Of a stretch of 64,000 nucleotides of DNA, positions 33,676-47,482 are shown piece after piece (within the stretch, counting starts at the first letter, position 1; every line of letters begins with the position of its first letter). The DNA is taken from NCBI RefSeq assembly GCF_018143015.1, contig NC_054743.1:44426922-44490921 (forward strand), in the 5' to 3' direction. The translations under genes were made by a program, and so were the position numbers. This stretch comes from Lytechinus variegatus (taxonomy: Eukaryota > Echinodermata > Echinoidea > Temnopleuroida > Toxopneustidae). The notes under the pieces were generated by a model. That model saw only the letters and a list, made by a program, of their open reading frames with translations. It searched no databases and was not told the DNA's origin.

Positions 33676-34916
33676 TTTTTGGTCGTCATGATTGGTACTG
33701 ACGAAAAGTGTGAGTCTATTCTATCTTTAATGTTTGAGAGGTACGCTCCTTTTAAATCTATTATTTTATTTCCACAGCATTTCTTTGTTGTTTAGGCGTT
33801 TTGTTCTGAGTAAAAAAAAAACACTGAAGGCTCTGATTACAGTGAAACAAAATAATGATACCCAAATTTTATTGGACAAAATCCATATTTGGCTTTGTAA
33901 CAAACAAATTTGACAAACATGTTCAAAGTTATGTAGATCTTATTTCTAAAGCTACTTTTTCTTTGTAAACAAATTACATGATTGACAGATATGTTCAAAA
34001 TTATGCAATTCTCTTTTCTGAACTATATTTTCAAGGGTTTATAAAGTGCTAGGGGCAATTGTAACATGCCGTTACATCTGCCCCCCGGAAATTTCTTTGG
34101 AAATATTTTACCTTTTTAGCTTATGTCGTGGAAATATTAGCCCAAATACAGGTCTAAGAACATATTTTCTAAACATTAAAAAAAATGCGCGTGCTCTGTT
34201 CACAGCTTGTCCTTGTACTTAATTTTCTGCTTGGAATGGGAGCCATGGCCACTCGTGTTACAATATTGTCCCCGGTCTCAAATACTGAAATAACTGTGAT
34301 TATTATTATTTTTTGTTTTGTTAAAAAAACTCAATCAACTTTATCATCAATTTTGCATATCAAATTAATCAAAAGTATACTAAACTAAACGTTTTAGTTT
34401 CAACTCACCTCGTCATTCTTTTGTTGAAAGTGCTATGTTAGGCAGGATGTATAGGCCTACTGATGGATAGCTTAAGTGGCTACCCTGGGTTTTACGGTTG
34501 TTATTATATCACATTCATATATAAAAAAAATCATCATTAATATACTACTTAAGCATGTAGTATTGATCCGGGTTTTTCATCCAGATTGCAACATTTTGAG
34601 AAGTGTTACAGTCTTGTAATATATGCCTCATGAAATATTAAAAAATCCGCCCGCAATTATATTCATGCCACATTATTTCCCCAAGAAGAGAAGAAACAGC
34701 ACGATTACGAGGATTAGTGCTTGAAGACAAAGTGTAATCATTTTGTTTTTTAATGAGGTATTGTGGCATGAATTTGATTTCTGGTGGCTTTTTATATATA
34801 TTTGGGGAGGCATCATAATACATTATAATGTATTTCAACAGAATCACGAGGTGGGTTCAACTAAACAGGTTCACAAGAACATTTCATCAATTTAAAATAA
34901 TGCACAATTGATGATT

Positions 34917-35157
34917 TATACCGAGGTTTTTTATACCAAGGTTTTATACCGAGGTTTTTTTTACCTGACTGCTAAGAAAGCACGAATGCCTGTGGGCAAG
35001 CAACCAGGGGGCAAACAGCTTAAGGTCCTCTCAGAGGGACCTGATAATGAGGATAAACGTCTACACCAAATGGCACAAGCGCATATCATTTGGGAATCGA
35101 ACCCGGGTCACCGGAATCCGAAACCCCCGCTCTACCGACTGAGCTATCGCGCCTCCT
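34917..35157 (-). repeat. tRNA-derived SINE, second copy
   Basis: The reverse strand reads GAGGCGCGATAGCTCAGTCG with a near-complete tRNA-like head and GGTTCGATTCCC, the same body as 20871-21118, and a tail of GGTATAAAA units at about 34917-34960. The tRNA-like part is better preserved than in the other copy. Confidence 0.85.
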
Positions 35158-35944
35158 CAAATGAAGTTGATTGATTTCTTTTAACAAAATAAGAAAAATA
35201 ATCAGTTAGACAATACACATTAATAGATATAGAAAGTACGATATGAAAAACAAGTATAATTAGATCAGAATACAACCATTTGCATCTACAGAGTATTTAT
35301 ACCGTTATGACCAAATATGAATATAATGAAAGATACAGTCTGGCGATTAATTAATTGGCATCAAGGTAAGCAGTCTGGATTGCTACAATTGTGAAGAATG
35401 GTTTTATATAGCATGATTAATATTCCTACGTCAGAAACTAACATGACACATTGATCATAGTGATAAACTTTTGAAATCCCTCTCTAAAAATAATTTCAAA
35501 AATAACAAGAAAACACGACAACCTCATTAATCTGTATCATGTTATTTTCCGTTTTCACCCTTTCTTTCTCCAAATCAAGACTTCTAAGATAATGTCAATC
35601 AGGAAGAAATATAAAACGTTAAGAAAATAACCATCAACGTGAACTAAGGGAGAAATGTATGTCGCGTGTCACTCTGCATCGGTCTATTTGTACATAAATT
35701 TTGATAGTAACAGTCCATTGTGGTTGGCGAATTCTGTTATTTTCTCATCCCTCCCTCCCATTCAACAAGCTGCCTTCTTGACCCTTGCCGTGATCATCGA
35801 ATGGCGTGTAAAATTCATTAGGGCACATCGATGACAAATGCCGACACCTTTTGGCAGTGGGGAGAAAAGCAGCAGATGACAATATTTGTTCGCGAACCCG
35901 TCGAAAGCGAAAGAGTCGGAGTCTCTGTTTATCTAGAGTTGAGA

Positions 35945-37007
35945 CTATCGCTGCGTAAGTTCCATCTCAAATGGCATAGGGATGTAGGTCAGTCCGCTCC
36001 TTGGTTCAAGGCTTACCGAGTCTGGTCCTTGTGGCGCCCTGGCGTTGAAGCGATGAGTAAGGTTGGACACCAAGATAAACCGTTCCATCATGGCCATGTC
36101 CGATCCAACGCAATGTCTACGCCCTGGGAGACACATGAGAAGGTATAAACTTATCAATATACAGTGCGTCCCACAAATAGGAAACCCGTTTTCAGAGATA
36201 AATTTCACAATTATCAAACATGTGTTTCCTATGAATTTGATAATAACTGATGGTATAATATAACTGATGGCAAGAGTGGAATCTCATCTTTAATTTGAGA
36301 CCAACAGCTTAGCAAATGAATCACGCATGGCAGGAGACAAACAATAAATATTGAGGCCTATCAAAAACAATTTGTGCAGAAACCCATGTAAGAATCTGAA
36401 TCGACTCTCATTTCAAGGATTAGTGACAAAAACTTAACAAAGAATAAAAAAAATGATAATGAGTCAATCATCGAACAAGCAATGTTGTCGTATCAGTAAT
36501 CTTGTCCAATTTTTCTGCGCTACCTGATTTTGACATTTAATTTCACACTCGTCTTGCTCATTAATGCGTGAAGTGTTCGTCACATATAGTATGTATCAAA
36601 ATGTAGAGGAATAATTGAATTGTATGTTGATGTAAATTGAATATTATACTTGATTTGCATTTGAAGAAAAAAAGATGTGGGAATCTCGGTTTTCCCTTTT
36701 CCGGGGGCGCATTTTTTAATGGCAATAAACAAAGTCGGTATATTGCATGAAACTCTGGTGGGGCACTAAATTGGGGAAGAAACGAGAAATGGTCTTTCAG
36801 ATCCACGGTAATATGCTGCTTTAAGCAAGTATGATAACGATGATGACGATCGATGATAATTATGTTAATGATGCTGATTAGAGAAATAACGAAAGCAACA
36901 ATGACATTCCTTATCATTATTTTTAAATATTATTATTTTAATCATTACTATTTTTTTTTTTAATTATCATTATTTCACTATCACTACCACTACTACTATT
37001 ACTACTA

Positions 37008-37051
<44 letters not shown>

Positions 37052-38511
37052 GTACTATTATTGTTGCTGTTGTCATCATATCCATCATTATAGCAAATAT
37101 ACATTCTTGATGTATTCTATTCATAATACTATATTAATTACATAGATGCTGACCGGTATGAAGTATGAAATATATATGAAAGATATATAAATCACATGTC
37201 AATATATAAAAAGATATAGTAGTCGAATAATAAGTGTATCTCGGGGGGGGGGTGAAACTCGATTGGAACTTAAAAAAAAATCAAGCATATAAATAAAAAC
37301 AAATGAGTAGCATACATGGGAATAACTTCGATCTACTACATAAAAGACAAGTACTTCACCTATTCCAAACTGAGAACGTGCCCGTTCCACTAGCGACGTC
37401 TTCAGCTGGCCTTGGTCGTCTAGGTAACGGGATGGGTTGAATTTCTGTGGTTCTGGGAACACATTTGGATCATGGAGCACAGCGTAAAGGTTCGCGATGA
37501 CCACGGTCCCTTTAGGGATGTCGAAGCCATGAAATTTCGCATCTTCCTTAGACCCATGCGGCACACCTATCAGAAGGCGAGAGAAAGTTAAGAATGTCAT
37601 AATGCGTCCCCCAGGGATAGGTGCTATCACCAATTCATTTCATCTCAAAAATGAAATTCGCAGAAAATATTGATCTCTTCCATTTAACATATGATAACAG
37701 TTTTAGATAGATAGATAGAACGCAAATTATATTACTGAAATTAAGTCTATTATTTCCTAAAGTTATTTTAAGGCTATTGTTGATATTTTCTATGTATAAG
37801 TGTACTACACAAATACAAGCAAAATACCTAATTTATTTATTCACTGTACTACAGTGAATAAAAAAATGAAGGTATCTGTTTTTTTTTCTATACTTAGCCT
37901 TCGGCTTTATCCGTTACTCTTATGCTATGTTGATTTAATAAACCAATAACCGATACTATGAGGGGTGATCTTAATTAATATAAATTTAACGGTATACAGG
38001 TTCTCCTGTCTATAATATCAAAATCGCAGAGCAAAACTCTTTGATCTCTGATTCTAAAAAAGATTAACCGATCGATATCAAAACCAGATATTCACACATG
38101 AATATTCCTGATTGAAATGAGTATTTGAAATGATTTTTTAAACAAATATATTCTGACCGCGATAGGTTTATTTGATATTCTAAAATAATTGGGCTATACA
38201 TGTATATTTTTCCAGATAAAATCTTGGATTGTCGTGTTTATTTCGATGTTTGAATATTTTTTGCAATTGCCTCGAGAATATGCCCTAAACAATGTATTAA
38301 GAAACAAGTCTTTGATATTTATTTTGCGATCAGACAATATAAAGACAATATTTATACCTACATATTTTACACATTATTTCGGAAAGACAAAAAATAATTG
38401 ATTATCATTCATTATCATTATTATTATTATAAGTATGATTACGATGATGATTCTACTCCAACTACTACTACTACTATTTCTACCACTACTATTTCTACCA
38501 TACTTTCACTA

Positions 38512-38543
<32 letters not shown>

Positions 38544-38682
38544 GTACTACTACTTCTACTACTACTATACTACTACGTACTTCTACTACTATCACGTACT
38601 TCTACTACTACTACTACTACTACTACTACTAATTATAATAATAATAATACTATTACTACTATAATGCTACTACTAATACTAT

Positions 38683-38717
<35 letters not shown>

Positions 38718-41700
38718 TGCTACTATACATGCTTATACTATTACCACCGCCACCATTACTACTATACTGCTACTACTAATTCTACTACTAGGGCCTAGTA
38801 TTGCAAATAAAATTATGTGAAACCAACGTTACCTAGTGGTCCAGGGCATCCGGTTCGCAAACTTTCTGTTAAGAATGCCTGGGTGTACGGTAGATTTGGT
38901 CTATCTTCTAGGGTTGGTAACCTGTCCCGTCCTACAACACGATCAATTTCTTCTTGCATCTTACGCTGTTCATCCTCATATTTGATCAGATGAAGGAAAG
39001 TCCATTTTAAAGACGAAGCTGCGTTGCATAAACAAACAAACAAAAGATTGGTGTTAGTACGTAGGATTGTAACATGTATTATTCACAATATTATCATAAT
39101 AATTATATTAGAATAAATTTAAGTTAAAAGACACCAACAAGTTGATTTGTTGAGACAGAAACAAATCGGGCTAAACGACGATATTTTTCACGTAAATCGG
39201 GTATTATTTTATATTATTTTAATGGGAAATATTATATTACAATTATTTCACTTAAAGTGCTTGCACGACAATATGATACGCACATTTGTATTTTATACCT
39301 ATCATTAAAAATCAAGAGTAATACTTTTTAATTTTTTTTTGCTTCATTTTTTTTCTTAGATACCAAGGAAGCTTTTGATTTAATTACAATTAAGACTTCT
39401 GAAGAACTCAGTTTTGATTCAAACCCTAACCTAAAGTTTTGATTTAAGTATGGATAACCAATCGTGACCCCTCCACTAATAGTAGAGGATTAATGTATCC
39501 CATTAGACGCTTTTATCAATCATAATATGAACTTGAAAATTTCAGCTTCACATAGGCCTAATTTTAGCACAGAATTACACCTACATGGTCTTTGTTGGAT
39601 AGGGTTTCCGAATACATGGGCGATAGAATAGAACAATACAATTCTACAATTTATCTAATGATGTTTAATAATAGTGTTATAAGATATCATACAAAAGATT
39701 AAACAAACTTTCTTATTTAGAACACTACGTCTGGGATTTTTCAAAATTGTGCTTTTTATTTTTTCTTATCGTACTTATAAAATCATTGCTGTAATAGCTC
39801 AGTTGGGCGGAATTAACCTGTAAGATATCCCATACATAATAATTAAACCAATGATCAATAGAAAGGAGAAGAAAAGTATGTTCTAAAAATAGTCACGTGC
39901 ACATAAAATGCGTGACACCGCCACTGATACCGACCCCCCTGCCCTTAAAATGTAAATAAAACGAGGTCATACCAGATGACGAATAATTACACAGTGAAAA
40001 CAATTATACAACACTGTTTACTATATGAACCTTACAGTAATTGTTTAAACAGTTTAAACAAGTGTTTAAATCTTAAGCAATAAAGTTTAATTTTCAATTT
40101 CTAATCTTCAATAAATTAAACATGATTGTTTCAACGGTTAAACAAATACTGTAAGGTTCATATAGTAAACAGCGTTGTATAAAATCTTAAACAGAGTTTT
40201 TACTGTGTATCAACATGAAACGGAAAATGGAGAATGATATAAGATCGAAAAAAAGCTTTCACTACCAAACGAAATTTGGTCACGAGAAATTCAACTAGAA
40301 AAAAGGGGTTTCGATACAATTAGAATGAAGCTGATTTTAATTAGATATATCCTATTGAGTATACTTAACACATCTCCAGGGAAGCAGGGGTGCTTGGGGT
40401 GAATAATACACGGAACACCCCAATCATCCCCGCTTATAAAGTGTCATGGACACAAGGCGTACCTGTCGTATCTGTCCCCGCTGCAAAAATATCGCCTATG
40501 AAATGCAGTAACTGTTCCCGACTGAAACCCGTCGGAGCCAGAAGCTCTCCGTTATTATTCGCCCTCTCCTCTTCTTTCTTGTGCATCTCAAGGAGGAAGG
40601 CATCGATAAGATCACGGGGATCCCTGCTTGGATCGAAGGCTCTTTGATGTTCTTCGCATTCCCTGGTAAAGAGACCATTCTCCAGTTGTTTGACGGCGTT
40701 CCCCAGTTCATGGTACCCGCTGAAAGGGACGTACTTCATCCAGCTTAGGTAATTTGTCACTCCTGAAAAATGAAGAGAAATCAAATTCTGAAAAGGAATC
40801 TAAAACTATTTTTTAAATATATAGATAGATTTCATGAAAAAGCGATTTAGGGCACCAACCAAGCAATATAACACGTTATCTCATATTTGGTCTCTCCCCA
40901 ACCCATGCTTCTTTTGTCTATTTTATTACTTAAAACTCGCCAGGGCGGACACATTACCTCTTTCGCTGCACCACCAATGCATGGTCACTAATCCTTGCTT
41001 TTACAGTTTTTCATATGCCCCTTGCACCCCTAACCAATATACGCACCTGCTACGCCAGTCATTTCAAATATCCTGTCAAGCTTATGAAGGAAATCGGTAA
41101 ACTTTTCATCGTCGTACTCGAATCGCCGACCGAAAACCATCTTACAGGTGACGTCACAGACAGTCGACATGATGTAGATGAATGGATTGAAAGGTTTCTT
41201 GATCTTGGAGAATTCCTTCATCAGGATTGAAATCTCGACATCGATGGCGTCTCGTAGGGAGCCCTGAAGACGACCCATGCCGTAGTTCCGCAGGGCGCGA
41301 AGTGTGAACCGACGTTGTTCTTTCCAGTGGTTTTCAATGTAGCAGCATGCAACTCCTGTGTGGAAAATTATAGGGATAATTGTAGTGTGAAATGCAGTGG
41401 CTTTGCAAGTGTTATCAGTTAAGCTATGGAGTCCAACAATTTATCATAACCAGCGTAAATCCTGGGTACCCAAAATAATGTGACGCAAATGTTTGTGATT
41501 TCGATTTACCAACCATCGGTGTCAAAAAACCTTTCTGTACGAAGAGCGTAAGAGAAAGTCCAAACCCCCTCAAAATGGTTTGAACAAAAAGAAACAATTC
41601 AGACAAGTATTACCATGAAAATTCATTAAAATCTGATAAAAAGTTTTAAAAGGTTATCACTTTCGCTTAATTATACAAAGATACAGTTATATATGCACAT

Positions 41701-43700
41701 CCAGGTTGCTATGTGCCAATAAATGACCCTTTTAGAACAATTTGATTTAGTGACAAATTCTGACATGATGTCCACACTTTTACCCTTTCCTTTCATTTCA
41801 TTACCTTTTTTAAAAAAAATTCTCCTTCATTTTTTTTCCTTCCGTTCCAGGAACTTGCCCACTACCCCATCTCTCAATCTGTACGATTTCAATACGTTTT
41901 TTTTTAAGATCACTGTAGATACGTCATTTTCTTTGTTTTAAGATGGTGCCCTTTTCGATAGAAAAAGTGTTCTTTTTTCCTTGTGCCCCATTCTCCCACT
42001 TTCAACTTCGCTCCGCCACCCCAGGATCAATGAACTGGGAGAAGAATAATGGAATATGATGGGTTCACAAAATATATAGTTACGGCGTATTTAACTACAT
42101 GCTTTTCATGCCGAAAAAGGCATACTGGGGCCCATTCAATATACATTTACAGCTATGATAACTTTTTGCAATCATGGCGTCTTTCATGGAAACTTCGAAC
42201 AATGAGACATTGGACGAACTCGACAGAGATGGAACAGACACTCCAAAGAGCGAACAGATGACAAGACGAAGTGGTTTGAGATTACCTACATCTATTGGCA
42301 ATTAGACCAAATGGGTATTAGACCATACAGCTTAGGGCCCGTTTGATAAAGGACTTGCAATTGTTGTAACTTTGCAATTATGGCAATTCCCATGAAAAAT
42401 TTGACTTTGGTTGGCTGTTGAGCCCTGTTACCATGGTAGTTGTCATAATTGTAAAGTAACAACAGTTGTAGCCCTTTATGAAACGGGCCCCCGATTAGAC
42501 AAAATTAATTTTTTAACCAAGTGTGTTTTGGGTGTGGTTTTATAGACACTGATAATAGACCATGATTACCTCCTTGTGTCGTCAATATATTTTGTATTGG
42601 CGGTTTAATTGCATGAGGTGAGAGCAGACTATTAAGACAATGATTATAAAAGTTACCAAAATGTGCCGTTAATGTCCTACGTAGTCTTGACATTTTGGTA
42701 TATTTACCAAAATATGTTGTAAAATAATACAGGAAAATGTTGGTACATTGCACATGTTGGTATTTTACCAAAATGTGCCGTAACACCCCACCCCTCATGA
42801 AAAGAAATCCTGGTGCTGCTCCTACTCCCGGCATTCTTCATCGATAACTTTAAGTATGCACGACATCATGCAGGATTTAAAAGTGAGAGATTAAAGATTT
42901 TTTTCGGCACTAACACATTTACAAGATATAATGCGAATGACAATATTGCTAATTTCAATTATAAACCGACGGGTCGGTAGTGAAAAAAATGTAATGCCTT
43001 AAACTTCGCAAGTATATGACATCACATCTTAATCCTTACATTGTCATGGTATTTGGTTGAGCCCATCATGAATATAATGATAATATTTAAGAGAAAAATA
43101 TTTATACCGACCATGTCGGACATGACCTTTCTTTCTAACATGAAAAGAAAAGCATAAGATAATCAACTAATTTTTTTGACATGAGTTTCATTACAGATCA
43201 AGCATGCGATCTTAAACACATAGGAGTAATGCCGAAAATTTCTTCACAATTTTCTTTGGTATATCTTCTTACGAGTGGCATACCTGTTAAACCTCGTCAA
43301 GCAGGGGGGGTGCACAAATTCTGACAACTAAAAAAAATTGCCTCTTACCCTGTCCATCGCTGTAAAGTTCGAATGCCGAAATCCTCGGCCGATCACTGAA
43401 GATATCATCAGTTCTTGAGAAGGCTTCTTTTATCGTCTCGTAATCGTTCAGGAACACCGCTCGGTAGCTGCCCAGAAAACCCCCGAAGATCGGCCCATAT
43501 CTCTTGGACAGTTTTGTGATACCAACAGAAGGATATTTCTCGTCGAGGTAGGGTAACATGCCGACAATGGGATACCCGAGGGGGCCTGGTGGTAGATGAC
43601 GAAATCTCCGAAAGCTTGAGCTTTTCAAGTACCATACCAACGTCAGAACAAGGCTTATGGTGGCCAAGACGACTCCGTATGAGTCAGTCAGCAATGCCAT
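35945..43700 (-). CDS. Cytochrome P450, clan 2 (CYP2-like), complete, 6 exons
   Basis: Microsomal haem-thiolate mono-oxygenase. Exons: 43349-43700, 41047-41355, 40463-40762, 38833-39018, 37360-37566, 35945-36123, GT-AG throughout and every intron phase 1, giving 510 aa (typical for the family). Seen: signal anchor about 8-25; proline hinge LPPGPLGYPIVG about 36-47; WKEQRRF of helix C; helix-I oxygen-binding AAGTDTTAS at 314-322; ExxR E372-R375; haem loop FGIGRRHCVG at 449-458 with ligand Cys456, split by the last intron after FGI. ATG 43700 has A at -3 and G at +4; the frame stays open upstream to a TTG, so a longer start is not supported. Substrate cannot be read from sequence. It resembles CYP2U/CYP2J-type proteins; a subfamily name needs a tree. 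Introns hold (TAC)n tracts and MITEs. Confidence 0.95.
37000..37055 (+). repeat. (ACT)n microsatellite
   Basis: Trinucleotide array of about 50 bp in the last CYP intron. Confidence 0.9.
38450..38790 (+). repeat. (TAC)n-type trinucleotide repeat in CYP intron 4
   Basis: About 340 bp of interrupted TAC/CTA units between CYP exons 5 and 4. Reading it as protein gives a false Thr/Tyr-rich ORF. Confidence 0.9.
39989..40207. mobile_element. CACAGTGAAAAC-ended MITE in CYP intron 3
   Basis: Left ACACAGTGAAAACAATTATA and right TTTTTACTGTGT. AACCTTACAGTAATTGTTTA and TACTGTAAGGTTCATATAGT are mirrored inside. Confidence 0.75.
41607..41735. repeat. Fragment of the GTCCACC palindromic MITE
   Basis: AATCTGATAAAAAGTT, TTTCGCTTAATT and ATATGCACATCCAGGTTGCTAT correspond to the left arm of the family. 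In CYP intron 1. Confidence 0.45.
42335..42490. mobile_element. MITE with GGGCCCGTTT ends, 156 bp
   Basis: Left GGGCCCGTTTGATAAAGGAC; right GCCCTTTATGAAACGGGCCC. It interrupts an ATTAGACCAAATGGG repeat tract (CYP intron 1). Confidence 0.8.
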
Positions 43701-43739
43701 TATTTCTCTGATTGTAACTGGTCTACTTTTCTTCAAAGA

Positions 43740-44535
43740 GAATATTTATGAAATTGGGGATATATATATATATTTTAATATACAAACTACCCTCTACCTC
43801 TGCGAATTACTCCGTATCTTGCTTCAAGAGTTGGGATTCGAGCGAATTTTCATGAGCAGCCTAGCTTGCTGTAAAAGCTTCCAAGGGTGTCTTTGACGAA
43901 GGGCGACTTGAACCTGTGCACGGCCGGCGGGAATTGGTGATTGCTTGACAGCGAAATAAAAGGCTTCTCCTGTTTTGTGTAAAACTATCTCACTGAGTTA
44001 TAGGCACATATCATCTCGGTGACTCTTTGTAAGCTTTGGCATGAAACTCCATGAAATGACAGAGGAGCTATGAATAACGGCCTACACTTTTCCTCACTGC
44101 AGTACGGAAAACGGTTATGGCGTCGTCCTACGTCTCGGTTCTTCGCTCCGAAGGTCCTGAATGTCAATCTGAACAATACGTTTGCTGAAATGATAGCAGG
44201 TTTTTAATACCCAGATTCCCGGGTAGGTTACATAACTTAATCGAGGAGAAGGCTCGGTGTTTGTTTTAGAATGTAAAGATCCCATCGCCCAATACTTCCT
44301 GATTATATTTGGCTATTTGCATACTTCAACTAACAAACTACATCTTCGTGATAAAGGCCATGTATACTCTGTGTTACGGGCGGCACTACAGTTGTTAGAG
44401 TACCGGGTGCGATCACGCCCCTATATCTTACAAATTAGTGAAAAAAAATAGGGAAACGGAAAAAGAAAGGAGGAAGAAGGGGGGGGGGGGAGAAAGAACA
44501 CTGGCAGAAATCTGGTCCGAATAGTGTGTGAGGGT

Positions 44536-44566
<31 letters not shown>

Positions 44567-44990
44567 GGGGGGGGGTGATAGCAATATATTGACCTGCAAA
44601 ACTTTTGGGGACGTACACCCCCATACCATTTACACGGAGGTAATCTGTACATAATGCTACCATTAGTTAAAGACCTACAACAATTTCTTTCGATGGCTAT
44701 ATTATGCGACCAAGCGTAAGCTATATAAAATACAGAATGGTGGATGTGTATTATCCAGAGGCGGACCGTGACCCGGAGGAGACAAAGCATTGGAGGGGTG
44801 CGACATTGTTCACAAACAATACAGTGCCCCCGACAGTGCCCCTGCAATGCATCACGGTCAATGCATATTATGTATATACATGTATACCGTAAACAGAATA
44901 CTACCACCTTACCTATATCACGGTTTTTGTATGGTTATACATGTATATCATAATGGATTTGTTAGATAAAAAATGAATTAAAGTTAATAT
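43740..44990. other. Gene-free flank upstream of the P450
   Basis: The likely promoter side of the CYP gene; an AT run (about 43763-43775) lies just upstream but no convincing TATA/TSS pair can be fixed. A (TG)n microsatellite at about 44528-44567 is flanked by poly-G. CAGAGGCGGACCGTGAC at about 44757 resembles a hAT-type MITE end without a partner. No gene seen. Confidence 0.45.
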
Positions 44991-44996
44991 AGTTAA

Positions 44997-47482
44997 TATA
45001 GGTTTTCCCGTCCAATTTCGCACTCATTGCATGCAACAGGAAAGATAGGTCATTGAATTTCGCACAAAGTGCATGAGAAAGTATAAATAGGTCATTCAAT
45101 TCAATAGATAGGGCAGCCAAAATCACCAGTCGGCATTCAAATTTGCTATAGTGCAAACCAAATAGCCATTTGGCATTCATAATCGCTTTAGAGCAACCAA
45201 ATCCGCCACTCGGCATACGAATGTGTACGTATAAGTGCAACCAAGTTCGCCCGTGAAACCTCCTCGAGATATGTTAGGGCATTCAATTTCGCCATAGTGC
45301 ATCCAATTATACAAATTGTGCATGAAATTTAGCACACGCAATTTTTTACATTTGTTTTATAACTTTCTCATGTTTATATTTTCTTCCATTTTATGAATTT
45401 AGTATGTCCATATTAAGTCAGCGAAAAAAAATAAATATCGGATGACTGAAAACATGAATTAACAGAGGGAAAATTCCCTGGCATTTCCCTGTGTTAATTC
45501 ATATGTCTTTTTGATCATTGTAGTATTTTTTTGGTTCTTAATGTACATTTTCTTGTCATTTGCACCATCTCTTCGATATATGCATTGACTAGAGACATAA
45601 TCATAGAATGTATACACTATCATGATTTCCTTCTTTCATATTTACGTTTAATATTCTTTTTATCTGGCATCTGTTTTCATATGACTTTAATTATTTGAAA
45701 CAATAGTCTTTTCATTAAAACTTAAGACATTGACTACGGTTTTCTTCCCTTATACAGTGTGTATAAAAAAGTTTACACTTTGAAAAAGCCTTGAGAATTA
45801 CAAAGATATACAACATGTGGGTAATTTTTCACATATAATCATGGGTTTGGGTCTCATCTATCCAATAAAAGTTAAAGTTTTGACAGAATTTTACACTTGA
45901 GTGAGCACTGTCCATTTTCGTTTCACGTTGTGACAAGGGGAAAGGGCGAAATCATACCCTGCAAAACATTTCTCACACATTTTCCCTGCATCTTTGGTCA
46001 AATGAAATAAAACGGATACCTTCAAGCATTTTGTAACAGTTTTGCCACCCAAATTGAAATTTCAACACTTAGTAAGCACAACCTTTACCCTTTTTGTGCC
46101 ATCTGGATCTGAGGACATAACTGAATCTGAACAAAAGTTTATATCAGACATCTCCAGCTTTTTTCACTAAGTTTCTATCATTTAAAGTGGGCTTACATTT
46201 CGTTTTTCATTTAATTCTTGTTTCTCCACACTTTTCCCAAGCTTGACAATGATTACCAAAAGGAAAATCAAGCCAAAGCCATTTCATGTAAATCACAAAT
46301 CAGTGTAAAGCAAATATCAATTCAATTCAATTCTCTTATTTCATTTCCATTCAAAACATACAAAGTAATATAAAGCAATACAAATCAAGTACAATTTTAT
46401 AGAAGGGCATTCTTACTTCGTAAAGCAGAAAAAACAGTATAATATAGAGCATAAATGGAAATTAGGGGATCCACTAAAAAGCAAAGCTTGTAAAGTGTGG
46501 ATCTCCCTTGGAAATGAAGAAATTATAGTTGACTTATTCTTATATGCGTACATGCATATATCAAAGGAAAGAAAAAGAGAACAAAGGAAATCATATTGAT
46601 ATCGTCACGATGGCCTCGGTGTGGGTGCAATGCTCTTTTCGAAGTGTTTTGGGCAAGGAAACAAGTTTTAAAAAGGTAAAAGATATCTTCAAATCAATTT
46701 TACTAGCTAAATTCTATGTGTTCTTCACGATCAAGGTCTACTTTTGTTCGCATTTATATTTCAAAGATCTGCTGAAATCACTTTTCACTGACTTTTCAAA
46801 AGTAAGTGATGCTCACTCAAGCGGATTTATTACATTGTCTTGCTTAAATGAATCTTTACAAATGTTAAAATATGGAAAAATCTTCAGGATATTGCATTTG
46901 TATAATTTTACAAGATTTTTTTCAAGTGTAATTTTTTTTGATACGCACTGTATAATTCTTTTTTAACCTCTTATATTCTATAAAAAACCATAATAACTAA
47001 ATGTATATACTTCATATGACAACATAACTTCCTAAACTAGCAGGCCACATTTACATTATTTTTTTCTACAAGCATCTGTAAAGAATAATGTAAATTGTCA
47101 AGTGCGGTTTTATGAATGGTCACTGGTGGCACATAAACTGCAGGTTGGGAAAAACAAACAAAGAATGTTTGAATATGTATTACAAGTCATGTAAATACAG
47201 TGCCAAATTGAATGCACTAGTTATGAATATGAATACCCAATACAGCGAAGTTGAACGCTCTGCCTTCAGTCACGTGACTTGAGTGCACTATGGCGAATCT
47301 GATTGATGTTTTTACACTTTTGATTGCTCTGTAGCCAAACTGAATGCCCATTATGAATTTTTGGCGACCCTATGGCGATTTTGAATGACTAGTTTGAATT
47401 CTTGGTTGCTTTTTAGAGAAATTGAATGAACTATTCATACTTTTACATGCACTAAGTGCGAAATTGAGCGGGAAAACCTATA
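44997..47482. mobile_element. Inverted-repeat element with TATAGGTTTTCCCG ends, interrupted
   Basis: Left TATAGGTTTTCCCG then CAATTTCGCACT is mirrored at 47450-47482. Arms of about 280-330 bp hold short direct repeats of GTGCAACCAAAT, GCCACTCGGCAT and 'CATTCAATTTC' type. The interior is split by the mariner-like element 45755-46950. No transposase seen. Confidence 0.7.
45755..46950. mobile_element. Mariner/Tc1-like non-coding element, ~1.2 kb, TA duplication
   Basis: Ends CAGTGTGTATAAAAAA and its partner (right end reads TTTTTTTTGATACGCACTG), each flanked by TA. Blocks such as CTTGAGTGAGCA near both ends extend the inverted repeat. The length is close to an intact mariner, but the largest ORF (46529-46966) shows no DDD/E motif, so it is dead or non-autonomous. 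Confidence 0.65.

Noticed and set aside
34185..34388. Small plus-strand ORF starting with a signal-peptide-like MRVLCSQLVLVLNFLLGMGA
   Set aside because: No domain after it, no convincing donor or partner exon, and it lies among repeats; hydrophobic starts occur by chance in AT-rich DNA.
38435..38632. Thr/Tyr-rich ORF
   Set aside because: Translation of the (TAC)n repeat in a P450 intron.
43701..43736. Longer P450 N-terminus starting at 43736
   Set aside because: The upstream codon is TTG, not ATG; the ATG at 43700 has a good context and gives a normal signal anchor.
44435..44907. Minus-strand ORFs of 64-159 codons with His-Thr runs
   Set aside because: They are translations of the (TG)n microsatellite and poly-G next to it.
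46529..46966. 145-codon ORF as a transposase
   Set aside because: It overlaps the right inverted end of the mariner-like element and shows no helix-turn-helix or DDD/E motif.
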